Position numbers and translations under genes: made by a program
Assembly: GCA_016744535.1 (NCBI GenBank)
Contig: JADGEE010000014.1
Location: 8,148-43,950 of the forward strand
Length of the DNA: 35,803 bases
Origin: Campylobacteraceae bacterium
GTDB taxonomy: Bacteria; Campylobacterota; Campylobacteria; Campylobacterales; BB28
Direction: 5' to 3'
Notes under the pieces: generated by a model
Database searches by the model: none
What the model was told of the DNA's origin: nothing
The model's input: the letters and a program-made list of their open reading frames with translations, nothing else
Shown here: positions 1 to 7,650 of the stretch, in pieces
Position numbering within the stretch: position 1 is the stretch's first letter
Layout: every line of letters begins with the position of its first letter

Positions 1-16
1 GAGGTAATATTAAAAA

Positions 17-1102
17 ATGGATAAAATAGAGTTAAAAACAGGAACTTTAAAAATTAATTTAAATAAAGAGTTAGAGAGTTTAATAGATTTTGGCTCTCGT
101 ATGAATAAAAAGAGAGGTTTTTTATTTGTAAGTAAAGTATTAGGCAAACATATTCCGACAAAACCATCTAATATGGAAAGAATTTATATAGATTTAGCCA
201 AAATTTTAAAACCAAAACTAAATAATAAGCCAACTGTTGTTATTGGTTTTGCCGAAACTGCAACAGCAATTGGTCACGGTGTATATGAAAAATTAAACAT
301 TAAAGACTCATTTTATATACACTCAACTAGATTTAAAACTTCAAAAGATGTATTACTCAATTTTTATGAAGCCCATTGTCACGCACCTTCTCATATATTT
401 TACAATCCAATAGATAAAGATAATTTAGATATATTAAAGAGTGCAGAAAATATAGTTTTAGTTGATGATGAAGTAAGCACAGGAAATACTGTAAAAAGCT
501 TAGTAAATGAGTTAAAAAAAGTTTTACCACAAGTTGAAAATTACTATTTAGTTTCAATTTTAAATTGGATGAAAAATGATTTAGAAGCAATTGAACCAAT
601 TTATCTATATAGAGATGAATTTAAATTTATTCCAAAAGAGTATGAATTAATTGAAAATATTAAATCTATTACAGATAATAGTGCTAATTTAGATAAAATT
701 ATTCCATCAAATTTTGGAAGATATGGAACTAAAGAGATAGATATTAATTTCAATAAACTTATAGATATTAATAACTTAAAAGATAAAAAAATTTTAGTTT
801 TGGGGACGGCTGAATTTATGTATATACCATATCTTTTTGCTAAATATTTAGAAGAGAATAATATAGAGAGTTACTTTCAAGCGACAACTCGCTCACCTGT
901 AAATGTTGAGGGTGCAATTAAATCAAAAATAATGTTTAAAGATAACTATTTTGAGGATATTGATAACTTTTTATATAATGTAATTGATAAGAGCTATGAT
1001 AAAATTTTTATCTGTTATGAGAATAAAACTTTTCCAAAAAATCATAATTTAATGAATATTTTAATAAACAACGGATTTAAGGTTGAAATAATTCACTTTT
1101 AA
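17..1102 (+). CDS. Ter-type phosphoribosyltransferase with TRSP domain
   Basis: This 361-residue protein is probably soluble. The N-terminal half looks like the PRTase_2 family of tellurium-resistance (Ter) associated biosynthetic operons: VIGFAETATAIGHG near residue 75, an EAHCHAPSH stretch, and the phosphoribosyl-diphosphate binding loop VLVDDEVSTGNT near residue 148. The C-terminal third carries a TRSP-type module with ILVLGTAEF and TTRSPVN. In characterised Ter clusters such proteins accompany ATP-grasp and HAD enzymes proposed to make a nucleotide-like metabolite; the substrate is unknown. A GAGG lies at the left edge of the window, 12 bases before the ATG, so the rest of the operon is probably upstream and out of view. 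The family call is good; the exact reaction is not known. Confidence 0.82.
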   Translation: MDKIELKTGTLKINLNKELESLIDFGSRMNKKRGFLFVSKVLGKHIPTKPSNMERIYIDLAKILKPKLNNKPTVVIGFAETATAIGHGVYEKLNIKDSFYIHSTRFKTSKDVLLNFYEAHCHAPSHIFYNPIDKDNLDILKSAENIVLVDDEVSTGNTVKSLVNELKKVLPQVENYYLVSILNWMKNDLEAIEPIYLYRDEFKFIPKEYELIENIKSITDNSANLDKIIPSNFGRYGTKEIDINFNKLIDINNLKDKKILVLGTAEFMYIPYLFAKYLEENNIESYFQATTRSPVNVEGAIKSKIMFKDNYFEDIDNFLYNVIDKSYDKIFICYENKTFPKNHNLMNILINNGFKVEIIHF

Positions 1103-1147
1103 GTTATTTTTAATTACTATAAAAAAATTTTAAATTAGGAGTAACAA

Positions 1148-1663
1148 ATGGTTTCTAAAAAAATGCAAAAAGTTTTAAATGAACAATTAAATAGAGAGTA
1201 TTTTTCAGCTTATCTATACCTTTCAATGTCATCATACTGTTCTGATATTGGTTTAAATGGTTCAGCACACTGGTTTTTTGAGCAGTATAAAGAGGAAGTT
1301 GAACACGGTATGAAAATTTATGAATATATGCTTCAAAGAGGCGTAAAAATTGAATTCGAACAAATTGATAAACCTGAAGGTGAATTTGAATCTATTCTTG
1401 ATGTATTTGAGAAGAGCTTAGCACACGAACAATTTATGACTAATAATTTAAATGAGTTAAGTGATTTAGCTATGAAAGATAAAGACCACGCAACTTATAA
1501 TTTTCTTCAATGGTTTGTAACTGAACAAGTAGAAGAGGAAGCAACTGTAAGCGATATTATTGCAAAAATTAAATTAATTGGTAAAGATGGAAATGGTCTT
1601 TATATGATAGATGCCGAATTAGCTTCTAGAGTTGAAGAACAAAATAGTGGTGGTACAGAGTGA
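1148..1663 (+). CDS. ftnA: Non-haem ferritin (FtnA type)
   Basis: This is a 171-residue iron-storage protein expected to form the 24-mer shell that oxidises Fe(II) and stores ferric mineral in the cytoplasm. The ferroxidase ligands sit at the positions used in E. coli FtnA: E17, E50 and H53 in the EEVEH motif, E94, Q127 and E130. Length matches the family. The start has a good ribosome site (TTAGGAGTAACA). The stop overlaps the GTG start of the peroxiredoxin gene by three bases, implying translational coupling of iron storage with peroxide removal. An upstream TATAAA in the 45-base gap could be part of its own promoter. The sequence shows nothing abnormal. Confidence 0.95.
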   Translation: MVSKKMQKVLNEQLNREYFSAYLYLSMSSYCSDIGLNGSAHWFFEQYKEEVEHGMKIYEYMLQRGVKIEFEQIDKPEGEFESILDVFEKSLAHEQFMTNNLNELSDLAMKDKDHATYNFLQWFVTEQVEEEATVSDIIAKIKLIGKDGNGLYMIDAELASRVEEQNSGGTE

Positions 1664-2145
1664 AGTTAAAAAATGGAGATAAAGCTCCCTCTTTTTGCCT
1701 ACCCAATCAAGATGATATAGAAATTTGTTTAAAAGATTTAATTGGAAAATGGATAATTTTATATTTTTATCCAAAAGATAACACACCAGGATGTTCAAAT
1801 CAAGCTTGTGATTTTACAGAGAATGTAGAGCATTTTGAGAATATGGAAGCTATGATTTTAGGAGTTAGTCCAGATAGTACAAAAAGCCATAAAAATTTTA
1901 TAGAACAAAAAGAGTTAAAAATCACTCTTTTAAGTGATAGTAAAAAAGAGATACATAAATTATATTCAACTTGGGGAATAAAAAAGAATTATGGTAAAGA
2001 GTATGAGGGTGTAATTAGAAGTACATTTATAATTAATCCTGAAGGAATAGTTACAGAGAGTTTTTATAATGTTCGTGCAAAAGGACATGTAGCTAGAATC
2101 AAAAAAGAGTTTGAAAAAATTAAAACTAATTATAACAAAGTTTGA
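1660..2145 (+). CDS. bcp: Thioredoxin-dependent peroxiredoxin, PrxQ/Bcp family
   Basis: This 161-residue cytoplasmic thiol peroxidase reduces hydrogen peroxide and organic hydroperoxides with thioredoxin as the usual donor. The active-site stretch NTPGCSNQACDF places the peroxidatic cysteine at residue 45 and a resolving cysteine five residues later at 50, the arrangement of the PrxQ subgroup with an intramolecular disulfide. The conserved Arg near the C-terminal third (IRSTFIINPEG) is also present. Translation starts at a GTG that overlaps the ferritin stop codon, and the gene ends overlapping a possible TTG start of the next gene, so the three genes look co-transcribed. The family call is strong; the symbol follows the E. 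coli homologue. Confidence 0.93.
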   Translation: MKLKNGDKAPSFCLPNQDDIEICLKDLIGKWIILYFYPKDNTPGCSNQACDFTENVEHFENMEAMILGVSPDSTKSHKNFIEQKELKITLLSDSKKEIHKLYSTWGIKKNYGKEYEGVIRSTFIINPEGIVTESFYNVRAKGHVARIKKEFEKIKTNYNKV

Positions 2146-2675
2146 GACAGAAATCATATATGAATCAAATAAATATAAAATATTATAAAACTAAATATAC
2201 ACATTTTATTTTAGGATCATTTGAAAACAAACTTTGCTTATCAGACTTTAAATATAGAAAAATGAGAACAACTGTAGATAATAGACTTAAAAATGGTTTT
2301 GATGCTGTATTTGTAGAACAAGATGATGAGATATTAAAAAAAGCAAGAAAACAGCTTGATGAATATTTTAATATGGAACGAAAAGAGTTTGATATACCAA
2401 TTATTACAGTTGGAACTGAATTTCAAAAAAATGTATGGAAAGCTTTATTAAAAATACCTTATGGAACTACATCAACATATTTACAATTGGCTAAAGATAT
2501 TAAAAATGAGAAAGCAGTAAGAGCAGTAGCAAATGCAAATGCTGCAAATTCACTAGGATTAATAATACCTTGTCATCGTATCATAGGAAGTGACGGAAAA
2601 CTTACAGGTTATGGTGGCGGTTTACCTCTTAAAAAAAGATTGTTAAAATTAGAACAAAACTTATTTGCAATATAA
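2142..2675 (+). CDS. ogt: Methylated-DNA--protein-cysteine methyltransferase
   Basis: This is a suicide repair enzyme that transfers alkyl groups from O6-alkylguanine to its own cysteine. The signature IIPCHRIIG is present, with the acceptor Cys at residue 144 of the long form, followed by GYGGGLPLKKRLLKLE of the helix-turn-helix domain. Two starts are possible. TTG at 2142 overlaps the peroxiredoxin stop (177 residues). ATG at 2160 gives 171 residues and has GAGACAG in front, so it may be the real one. Only the N-terminal ribonuclease-H-like domain and the catalytic domain are present; there is no AraC-type Ada module. It closes a four-gene stress group with a Ter-type enzyme, ferritin and peroxiredoxin. 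Confidence 0.93.
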   Translation: MRQKSYMNQINIKYYKTKYTHFILGSFENKLCLSDFKYRKMRTTVDNRLKNGFDAVFVEQDDEILKKARKQLDEYFNMERKEFDIPIITVGTEFQKNVWKALLKIPYGTTSTYLQLAKDIKNEKAVRAVANANAANSLGLIIPCHRIIGSDGKLTGYGGGLPLKKRLLKLEQNLFAI

Positions 2676-2717
2676 TACTTTATTTAATTTTTTAATTTTT
2701 TTTAAAATGGAACTAAA

Positions 2718-4856
2718 ATGATAAATATCTTAATTGTTGATGATAGCTCTACTATGAGAAAACTCATTAAAAAATCACTTGAATCTATTGGTTATGGCAA
2801 AAATATTCAAGAGGCATCAAATGGTCTTGAAGGTTTAAAATTAATAGAAAAAGATGAGAGTATTAATTGTGTTTTTTTAGATATAAATATGCCTATAATG
2901 AGTGGATTTGAAATGCTTCATCAATTAAAAGAGAAAGAAATTTATGATAGAGTTGATGTGATTCTAGCTTCTACTGAAATTTTAACTCTTGGTGAATCAT
3001 ATATTGATGAATTAAATGTCACAGGAGTTATCCCAAAACCTTTTAAAAAAAATGAATTTGATTTAACACTTATTCCTCTACTTGATATGATAGATAATAA
3101 ATATAAAAATGATGATATTAGTTTTGATAATGAGATATTAATAGTTGATGATAGTATCTCTATGCGAAAAATAGTTAAACGACAACTTCAAAAATTAGGA
3201 TGTAAAAATTTTTATGAAGCTGAAAATGGTAGAAAAGCACTTGAAGTTGTAGCTGAAAATATGGATATTAATTTAATGTTTGTAGATATTAATATGCCTT
3301 TAATGAATGGAAATGATTTAATTTTACAACTTGATAAAACTCATCTATTAGATACTATAAAAGTTGTAATGATTTCAAATAATGAAAAAGAGTTAAAATC
3401 CATTGTAGATAGTGCAAATGTTTTAGCTGGAATCTTAAAGCCATTTAAACAAGAAGATTTAAACACTATTGTACTTCCTATATTAAATAGTTTTAATAAA
3501 GATAAAGTTAGTGAAGATAAAAGTTGTGAATTAAACTCTACTTGTGAATTAATATTTGAAGAGGCAAACTTAGATATAGAAGAGTTAGACGAACTTGAAG
3601 ATATTAAAGAGATAAAATTAGATTATAGTGTTGAGGATTCTATTGAAATTTATCTACAAAAATATAAAGGTGTTATAAATAAAAATCCAAAACTTTTAAA
3701 TGCTAAAAAATTGGAATTTTCTAAAATGAAAAGATTTGTATTTACTGCTTATAATCACTTAATAGAGATGGATGTATCACTTAAGAGTAATAAAGTATTA
3801 AATGAGGCACTCCGTCAATTACGAAAAATAGAAGAGTTATATAAAGAGTTAATTTTTGATAAACAAGCATCTATTGAAGTTATTTATAAAAAAATGTTTT
3901 TAAAACAGCAATCTTTATATCTATATTTTAATAAAAAATTTGAAAATTTAGGTGAGAATATTGATGAGGAGAGTAAAAAAGCAAAAGCACTTTATAGTGA
4001 GCTTAAAAGAGTAAAAAAAGAGATAGAAAAAATTGAAAATAAAGGCTCAATAGAATATTTAAAACAGATTAAAATATTTAAAGAGCTAAATAGTAACTAT
4101 GCAAATACACTTCATAAAATAACATTTTCAAAAAATGATATTAAAGATATAATTGAAGCTATAAAAAAATTTAAAGAACAACATATATCTCTTTTTGAGA
4201 CTATTTATATGGATAAATTAAAAATTATAGAAGCTGAATTTATAAAATTTTTAGATGCACACTGCTATCTTTTTGATTATATATTATGGGATAGAGCTAA
4301 AAATTCAATTTCAGTAAGAAACTTTTTTTCTAAATCTGAAATAGTTGGAAATTATAGTTCACAAACTTTTTTAGAGCATTATCTTCGCTCAATTGATAAA
4401 TCTAAAACAGACCAAATGAATTTAAGACTATTTGATTTACTTGATTATTTAAGAAAAACAGATAATAGAAAAATCGCGATTTTAGGTGATAATAATAGTG
4501 ATATTGTGGAAATGAGAAATTTAATCTCAACTATGGATAGGAGTTATAAAGCACAAGGATTTGCAAATTTCACAAAATTAATTGATGGTGTAACGATACA
4601 ACAAGATTTACTAATTATAGATTATCAGATGAAAAATTTTAAACTTTATGAATTTTTAAAAGAGTACAAAAGAGTTCACAAAATAAAAAAAGATGAAAAA
4701 ATCAAAGTATTAATTATTTTTAATAAGTATAATAAAGAGGCGATTATTCAAGCAATAGAGAGTGGTATTTTAGATGCATCTATCAAAAACTATTTAATTA
4801 AACCAAAACATTTACACAAACTTATGCTTATGAATAAAGTTAATTCTTTAGTGTAA
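2718..4856 (+). CDS. Multi-receiver response regulator without output domain
   Basis: This is a 712-residue cytoplasmic protein. Receiver domain 1 (residues 1-125) has the acidic pair D8-D9, phospho-acceptor D55 (FLDINMP) and the KPF lysine. Receiver 2 (about 138-255) has ILIVDDS, D190 (FVDINMP) and LKPF. Residues about 265-580 are mostly charged helices. The last part (about 590-700) looks like a third, worn receiver: AILGDNN, then IIDYQMK with D635, then LIKP. No DNA-binding, GGDEF, HD-GYP or kinase domain is visible, so it may act through protein contacts or as a phosphate sink. The start is an ATG with a weak ribosome site (GGAAC). It ends 36 bases before the convergent ferredoxin gene, separated by a terminator hairpin. 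Confidence 0.8.
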   Translation: MINILIVDDSSTMRKLIKKSLESIGYGKNIQEASNGLEGLKLIEKDESINCVFLDINMPIMSGFEMLHQLKEKEIYDRVDVILASTEILTLGESYIDELNVTGVIPKPFKKNEFDLTLIPLLDMIDNKYKNDDISFDNEILIVDDSISMRKIVKRQLQKLGCKNFYEAENGRKALEVVAENMDINLMFVDINMPLMNGNDLILQLDKTHLLDTIKVVMISNNEKELKSIVDSANVLAGILKPFKQEDLNTIVLPILNSFNKDKVSEDKSCELNSTCELIFEEANLDIEELDELEDIKEIKLDYSVEDSIEIYLQKYKGVINKNPKLLNAKKLEFSKMKRFVFTAYNHLIEMDVSLKSNKVLNEALRQLRKIEELYKELIFDKQASIEVIYKKMFLKQQSLYLYFNKKFENLGENIDEESKKAKALYSELKRVKKEIEKIENKGSIEYLKQIKIFKELNSNYANTLHKITFSKNDIKDIIEAIKKFKEQHISLFETIYMDKLKIIEAEFIKFLDAHCYLFDYILWDRAKNSISVRNFFSKSEIVGNYSSQTFLEHYLRSIDKSKTDQMNLRLFDLLDYLRKTDNRKIAILGDNNSDIVEMRNLISTMDRSYKAQGFANFTKLIDGVTIQQDLLIIDYQMKNFKLYEFLKEYKRVHKIKKDEKIKVLIIFNKYNKEAIIQAIESGILDASIKNYLIKPKHLHKLMLMNKVNSLV

Positions 4857-4882
4857 AGGGTCAATCCCTTTACTTTTATAAT
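4853..4882 (+). terminator. Rho-independent terminator between convergent genes
   Basis: GTAAAGGG (4853-4860) pairs perfectly with CCCTTTAC (4866-4873) around a five-base loop and is followed by a T-rich run (TTTTATAATTT). It overlaps the stop of the triple-receiver gene and sits before the end of the convergent ferredoxin gene. The T-run favours termination of plus-strand transcripts. Confidence 0.8.
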
Positions 4883-4892
4883 TTAAAAATAG

Positions 4893-5141
4893 TTATGAAA
4901 CTACTGGTGTATTATCTGCACCTTTTTCTGAAGAACTCCATACAATACATCCCTCTGTTGGACAAGCTTCTGCACAAGCAGGAACATCATGCTCATCTAC
5001 ACATTCAGTACAAGTATCTGCTTTTACATAGTAAATTTCTGCACCCGTTGGGTTATCATCTTCATCAAGAATAGATTCAGTTGGACACTCATCTAAACAA
5101 GCTCCACAATTGATACATTCATCAGTAATTAATACAGCCAT
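4893..5141 (-). CDS. 2[4Fe-4S] ferredoxin, Alvin type
   Basis: This is an 82-residue soluble electron carrier. The first cluster motif is CINCGACLDECP. The second is CTECVDEHDVPACAEACP, where eight residues separate the second and third cysteines, the insertion typical of Allochromatium-type ferredoxins. The homologous Campylobacterota ferredoxins serve as carriers for pyruvate and 2-oxoglutarate:acceptor oxidoreductases (family knowledge; no such enzyme is in this window). The ribosome site is AGGAG before the ATG. It follows homoserine dehydrogenase by 58 bases but appears to have its own promoter inside the end of that gene. Confidence 0.93.
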   Translation of the reverse strand: MAVLITDECINCGACLDECPTESILDEDDNPTGAEIYYVKADTCTECVDEHDVPACAEACPTEGCIVWSSSEKGADNTPVVS

Positions 5142-5181
5142 ATTAAACTCCTATTTTTTTAATTTATTTTCAAAGATAGCA

Positions 5182-5210
5182 ATTATATAAAAATTTTCTT
5201 TATTCTTCAA
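5182..5210 (-). promoter_or_regulatory. Predicted sigma-70 promoter of the ferredoxin gene
   Basis: On the minus strand TTGAAG (5210-5205), a 17-base spacer and TATAAT (5187-5182) precede the ferredoxin start by about 40 bases. The -35 box lies in the last codons of homoserine dehydrogenase, so the ferredoxin can be expressed independently. Confidence 0.6.
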
Positions 5211-6465
5211 CTCTTATCATAACTATTTTATCTTTTATGAAATTTAGCTCTTTTATTTTGCTTAATGCACTTTGAATATCAGCCTCTTTTGCTGTATGTG
5301 TAGAGAATAATAAATTAGCACCACCATCATTTAATGGCTTTTGTAACATTGTCTTAACAGAGATAGAGTTTTCACCTAAAAGTGTTGCTACTTTAGCTAA
5401 AACTCCTGCTTTATCTTCAACACTCATTCTAATATAATATCCAGAAGTAATATTCTCTTTTTTAGCTAAACTAAATTGTTCACCCTCTAATGGTCTCTTA
5501 AAGCCTAACATTGGTGAGCTTTTACCACTTCTTACAATATCGATTATATCAGAAATTACAGCACTCGCAGTGGCATCTCCACCAGCACCAGCACCATAAT
5601 ACATACTCTCACCTAACTTATCACCAATTACGCTAACACCATTCATAACACCATCAACTTTCGCTATCATCTCATTTTTATTAATAAGTGTTGGATGAGT
5701 TCTAAGTTCCACCTCATTTCCAACTTTTTTAGCAATTGTTAAAAGTTTTATTACATATCCAAACTCTTTTGCAAAATCTATATCAACACTACTAATATTC
5801 TCTATTCCTTCAATTAAAATATCTTCAGGTTTTGCATCAATTCCATAAGCGATACTTGCTAAAATCAAAAGTTTATGGGCAGCATCAAATCCACCTACAT
5901 CAAATGTTGGGTCAGCTTCAGCATAACCTAACTCTTGTGCCTCTTTTAGAGTCTCGGCAAAGTCTGCTCCCTCTTCACTCATTTTAGTTAAAATAAAGTT
6001 ACAAGTTCCATTCATAATACCTGATATTTTTTCGATATGATTTGCACTAAGACCCTCTCTTAGGGCTTTAATAATTGGAATACCTCCAGCAACACTTGCC
6101 TCAAATCCAAAAGCAATTTCACCAGCAATATTTTGAAGTTCATATCTATGATAAGCTAAGAGTGCCTTATTTGCAGTAACTACACTTTTACCATTTTCAA
6201 GTGCTTTTTTTACAACTTTATAAGGCTCATCAACTCCGCCCATAAGTTCAACTACAATATCAATAGATTCATCTTCTAAAACATCATTTAAATTATCACT
6301 TAAGCTAATATCAATATCTCTTTTTTTATTTAAATTTCTAACTGTTCCTTTAGTTACAACTATCTCTTTTCCAGCCCTAGCACTAATAATATCACTATTA
6401 TCTTTTAATATTTGAACTACACTAGTTCCGACAGTTCCAACTCCTATAATTCCAACTTTAACCAT
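5200..6465 (-). CDS. hom: Homoserine dehydrogenase
   Basis: This 421-residue cytoplasmic enzyme reduces aspartate semialdehyde to homoserine with NAD(P)H, the branch point toward threonine and methionine. It has an N-terminal Rossmann motif (GIIGVGTVGTSV, residues 6-17), the catalytic-domain stretch GFEASVAGGIPIIKALREGL, and DPTFDVGGFDAAHKL. A C-terminal ACT regulatory domain (about 345-421) begins at YYIRMSVEDKAGVLA. Length and domain order match the bacterial monofunctional enzyme, with no fused aspartokinase. A strong GGGAGA ribosome site precedes the ATG. It lies 119 bases downstream of the hicA gene, in the same direction but with its own predicted promoter. Confidence 0.96.
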   Translation of the reverse strand: MVKVGIIGVGTVGTSVVQILKDNSDIISARAGKEIVVTKGTVRNLNKKRDIDISLSDNLNDVLEDESIDIVVELMGGVDEPYKVVKKALENGKSVVTANKALLAYHRYELQNIAGEIAFGFEASVAGGIPIIKALREGLSANHIEKISGIMNGTCNFILTKMSEEGADFAETLKEAQELGYAEADPTFDVGGFDAAHKLLILASIAYGIDAKPEDILIEGIENISSVDIDFAKEFGYVIKLLTIAKKVGNEVELRTHPTLINKNEMIAKVDGVMNGVSVIGDKLGESMYYGAGAGGDATASAVISDIIDIVRSGKSSPMLGFKRPLEGEQFSLAKKENITSGYYIRMSVEDKAGVLAKVATLLGENSISVKTMLQKPLNDGGANLLFSTHTAKEADIQSALSKIKELNFIKDKIVMIRVEE

Positions 6466-6493
6466 TACTATATTCTCCCTAAATTTTTTAAGA

Positions 6494-6522
6494 ATTTTAT
6501 CAAAATAAAAATTAGATTGTAA
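6494..6522 (-). promoter_or_regulatory. Predicted sigma-70 promoter of hom
   Basis: On the minus strand TTACAA (6522-6517), a 17-base spacer and TAAAAT (6499-6494) lie about 30 bases before the hom start, between hicA and hom. The match is moderate and such AT-rich spacers produce chance hits, so this is tentative. Confidence 0.4.
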
Positions 6523-6584
6523 TTTTAACTCTTATTTTCTAATATTCTATTGTAAAATTTAAAGAGTGATATAACTAAAATTAA

Positions 6585-6818
6585 TTAATTTTTATTCAAA
6601 AATACTATTAACTCTCTTACAGCAACCCCTATCTCATTTAACATTCCATTTAAAAGCCCTCTTTTTAAATTTTGCTTACCGTGAAATGGAACTGTTAAAG
6701 CCCTACCATCAGAATGTTTAAATCTTTTATGAGAGCCTTTTTGTCTTATAATTTCAAATCCTAAAGAGTATAAAAATTTTATAAACTTTTTTGCATCAAT
6801 TATTGGCATAGGTGGCAT
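6585..6818 (-). CDS. hicA: HicA-family mRNA interferase toxin
   Basis: This is a 77-residue HicA/YcfA-like protein with a double-stranded-RNA-binding-like fold. The conserved GSHKRF motif carries the catalytic histidine, and DGRALTVPFHG follows it. Homologues cleave mRNA and are neutralised by HicB. The ATG at 6818 overlaps the 3' end of hicB by 23 bases and has GGAG eight bases ahead; a second in-frame ATG three codons later is less well placed. The gene looks complete. The unusual point is the order: antitoxin before toxin, with a separate Xre gene at the front of the same operon. Confidence 0.88.
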   Translation of the reverse strand: MPPMPIIDAKKFIKFLYSLGFEIIRQKGSHKRFKHSDGRALTVPFHGKQNLKRGLLNGMLNEIGVAVRELIVFLNKN

Positions 6819-7023
6819 TATTTATCTCCACTTCCCAAACTCCTAGAAATTTAGGTATTGAATTTTCATTAATATCTTCAATAGAAATTTCTATGGCTTC
6901 TTTTATATTAACTTTCAATTCATCAAGTGTTTCAGCTTGTGTAAAACACCCCTTTAATTCAGGAACATAAGCAAAATATCCACCATCTAATTTATCCTCT
7001 TTTACTATTACGGAGTATTTCAT
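6796..7023 (-). CDS. hicB: HicB-family antitoxin, short form
   Basis: This 75-residue protein has the HicB degraded RNase-H fold: YSVIVKEDKLDGGYFAYVPELKGCFTQAETLDELKVNIKEAIE. It is expected to bind and block the HicA protein encoded next. Many HicB proteins carry an additional C-terminal ribbon-helix-helix or helix-turn-helix domain for operator binding. This one ends right after the fold and has none, so transcriptional control may be supplied by the Xre protein encoded 14 bases upstream. An AGGAT ribosome site precedes the ATG. The family is sure; the division of labour is inference. Confidence 0.88.
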   Translation of the reverse strand: MKYSVIVKEDKLDGGYFAYVPELKGCFTQAETLDELKVNIKEAIEISIEDINENSIPKFLGVWEVEINNATYANN

Positions 7024-7037
7024 AAATTTATCCTTTT

Positions 7038-7259
7038 TTAAAAATTTTCCTCTTCATTTTCTACAACTTCGAGAAGTTCTTCTATTTTGCAATTTAAGGC
7101 TTTGCAAAGTTTTGCAACAATTTTTCCATCATATTTTGTTAATCTATCTTTATGATATTCATTAATTGTTTGCTTACTAATATTACTTAATTGTGATAAT
7201 TTATACATTGAAAGTGATTTTTGTTCTAGTAGTTTTTTCAGGTTACTTTTTACCCTCAT
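7038..7259 (-). CDS. Xre/Cro-type transcriptional regulator
   Basis: This is a 73-residue protein made almost only of an Xre/Cro helix-turn-helix: NLKKLLEQKSLSMYKLSQLSNISKQTINEYHKD is the DNA-binding part and KIVAKLCKALNCKIEELLEV the closing helices. It is the first gene of the Xre-hicB-hicA operon and probably represses the shared divergent control region at 7260-7390, which contains a CTTGA dyad and a repeated CTTGACATA. It could alternatively be an antitoxin left from the neighbouring RelE-like remnant, because such antitoxins have the same fold. Nothing in the gene looks broken. Confidence 0.82.
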   Translation of the reverse strand: MRVKSNLKKLLEQKSLSMYKLSQLSNISKQTINEYHKDRLTKYDGKIVAKLCKALNCKIEELLEVVENEEENF

Positions 7260-7290
7260 ACTAATCTAACCTTTATTAATTAAACTATAC

Positions 7291-7319
7291 TTGACATAAT
7301 AACAACAAGATATTATAAT
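7291..7319 (+). promoter_or_regulatory. Consensus sigma-70 promoter P1 (plus strand)
   Basis: TTGACA (7291-7296), exactly 17 bases, TATAAT (7314-7319): both hexamers are perfect consensus. It points toward the small gene at 7391. It overlaps almost completely the minus-strand promoter of the Xre-hicBA operon, so the two should compete. Confidence 0.8.
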
Positions 7320-7324
7320 TTCAA
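7296..7324 (-). promoter_or_regulatory. Sigma-70 promoter of the Xre-hicB-hicA operon
   Basis: On the minus strand TTGAAA (7324-7319), a 17-base spacer and TATTAT (7301-7296). Transcription would start near 7289, about 30 bases before the Xre ATG. Its boxes interleave with those of the opposite-strand promoter P1. Confidence 0.65.
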
Positions 7325-7328
7325 TATA

Positions 7329-7367
7329 TCAAGTTAGCTTGACATACAGGCTAGACTTTATTAAAAT
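7329..7367 (+). promoter_or_regulatory. Second plus-strand promoter P2 with operator-like dyad
   Basis: TTGACA (7339-7344), 17 bases, TAAAAT (7362-7367) lies 48 bases after P1, also reading toward 7391. The dyad TCAAG-TTAG-CTTGA (7329-7342) covers the front of its -35 box. The 9-mer CTTGACATA occurs both here (7338-7346) and in P1 (7290-7298). A repressor site for the Xre protein is a reasonable guess. Confidence 0.6.
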
Positions 7368-7390
7368 AGAATTTCTAAAAAGGATAAAAA

Positions 7391-7582
7391 ATGCAAGAGC
7401 AAAACGAAAAAGTAATAAAAATATTAGAAAAGCTAGAAATAGAATTAGTATTTTTAGAAAATATGATGATTTGTATAGGTATAAATGATTTTGAGTTAAA
7501 TTCAAAAGATGTGATAGGATTTAGTTCATTCCTTGGTAGAGTTAAAAAAGATATACAAAAGTCAATGGAAATTTTATCATAA
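7391..7582 (+). CDS. Small hypothetical protein opposite the hicBA operon
   Basis: This is a 63-residue protein I do not recognise. It reads as two amphipathic helices rich in Lys and Glu around a central segment with ICIGINDFEL; there is no signal peptide or membrane segment. AAGGAT precedes the ATG at a proper distance, and two good sigma-70 promoters (7291-7319 and 7339-7367) drive it, so it is likely a real, well-expressed gene despite its size. Its position, divergent from Xre-hicB-hicA and under overlapping promoters, suggests it is regulated together with that cassette. A role as an accessory toxin-antitoxin component is possible, but nothing in the sequence proves it. Confidence 0.6.
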   Translation: MQEQNEKVIKILEKLEIELVFLENMMICIGINDFELNSKDVIGFSSFLGRVKKDIQKSMEILS

Positions 7583-7650
7583 AAATATTTTTGATTTAAA
7601 AATTAGTTATAATTAACTTGCCAATGTCATATTAAAGAAATTAAGCTAGA

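Noticed and set aside
357-599. Minus-strand open frame of 80 codons inside the phosphoribosyltransferase gene
   Set aside because: It lies antisense to a well-supported gene, with low-complexity Leu/Phe/Tyr composition and no ribosome site. Similar antisense frames elsewhere (for example 11372-11557, 23272-24171, 33616-33954) were dropped for the same reason.
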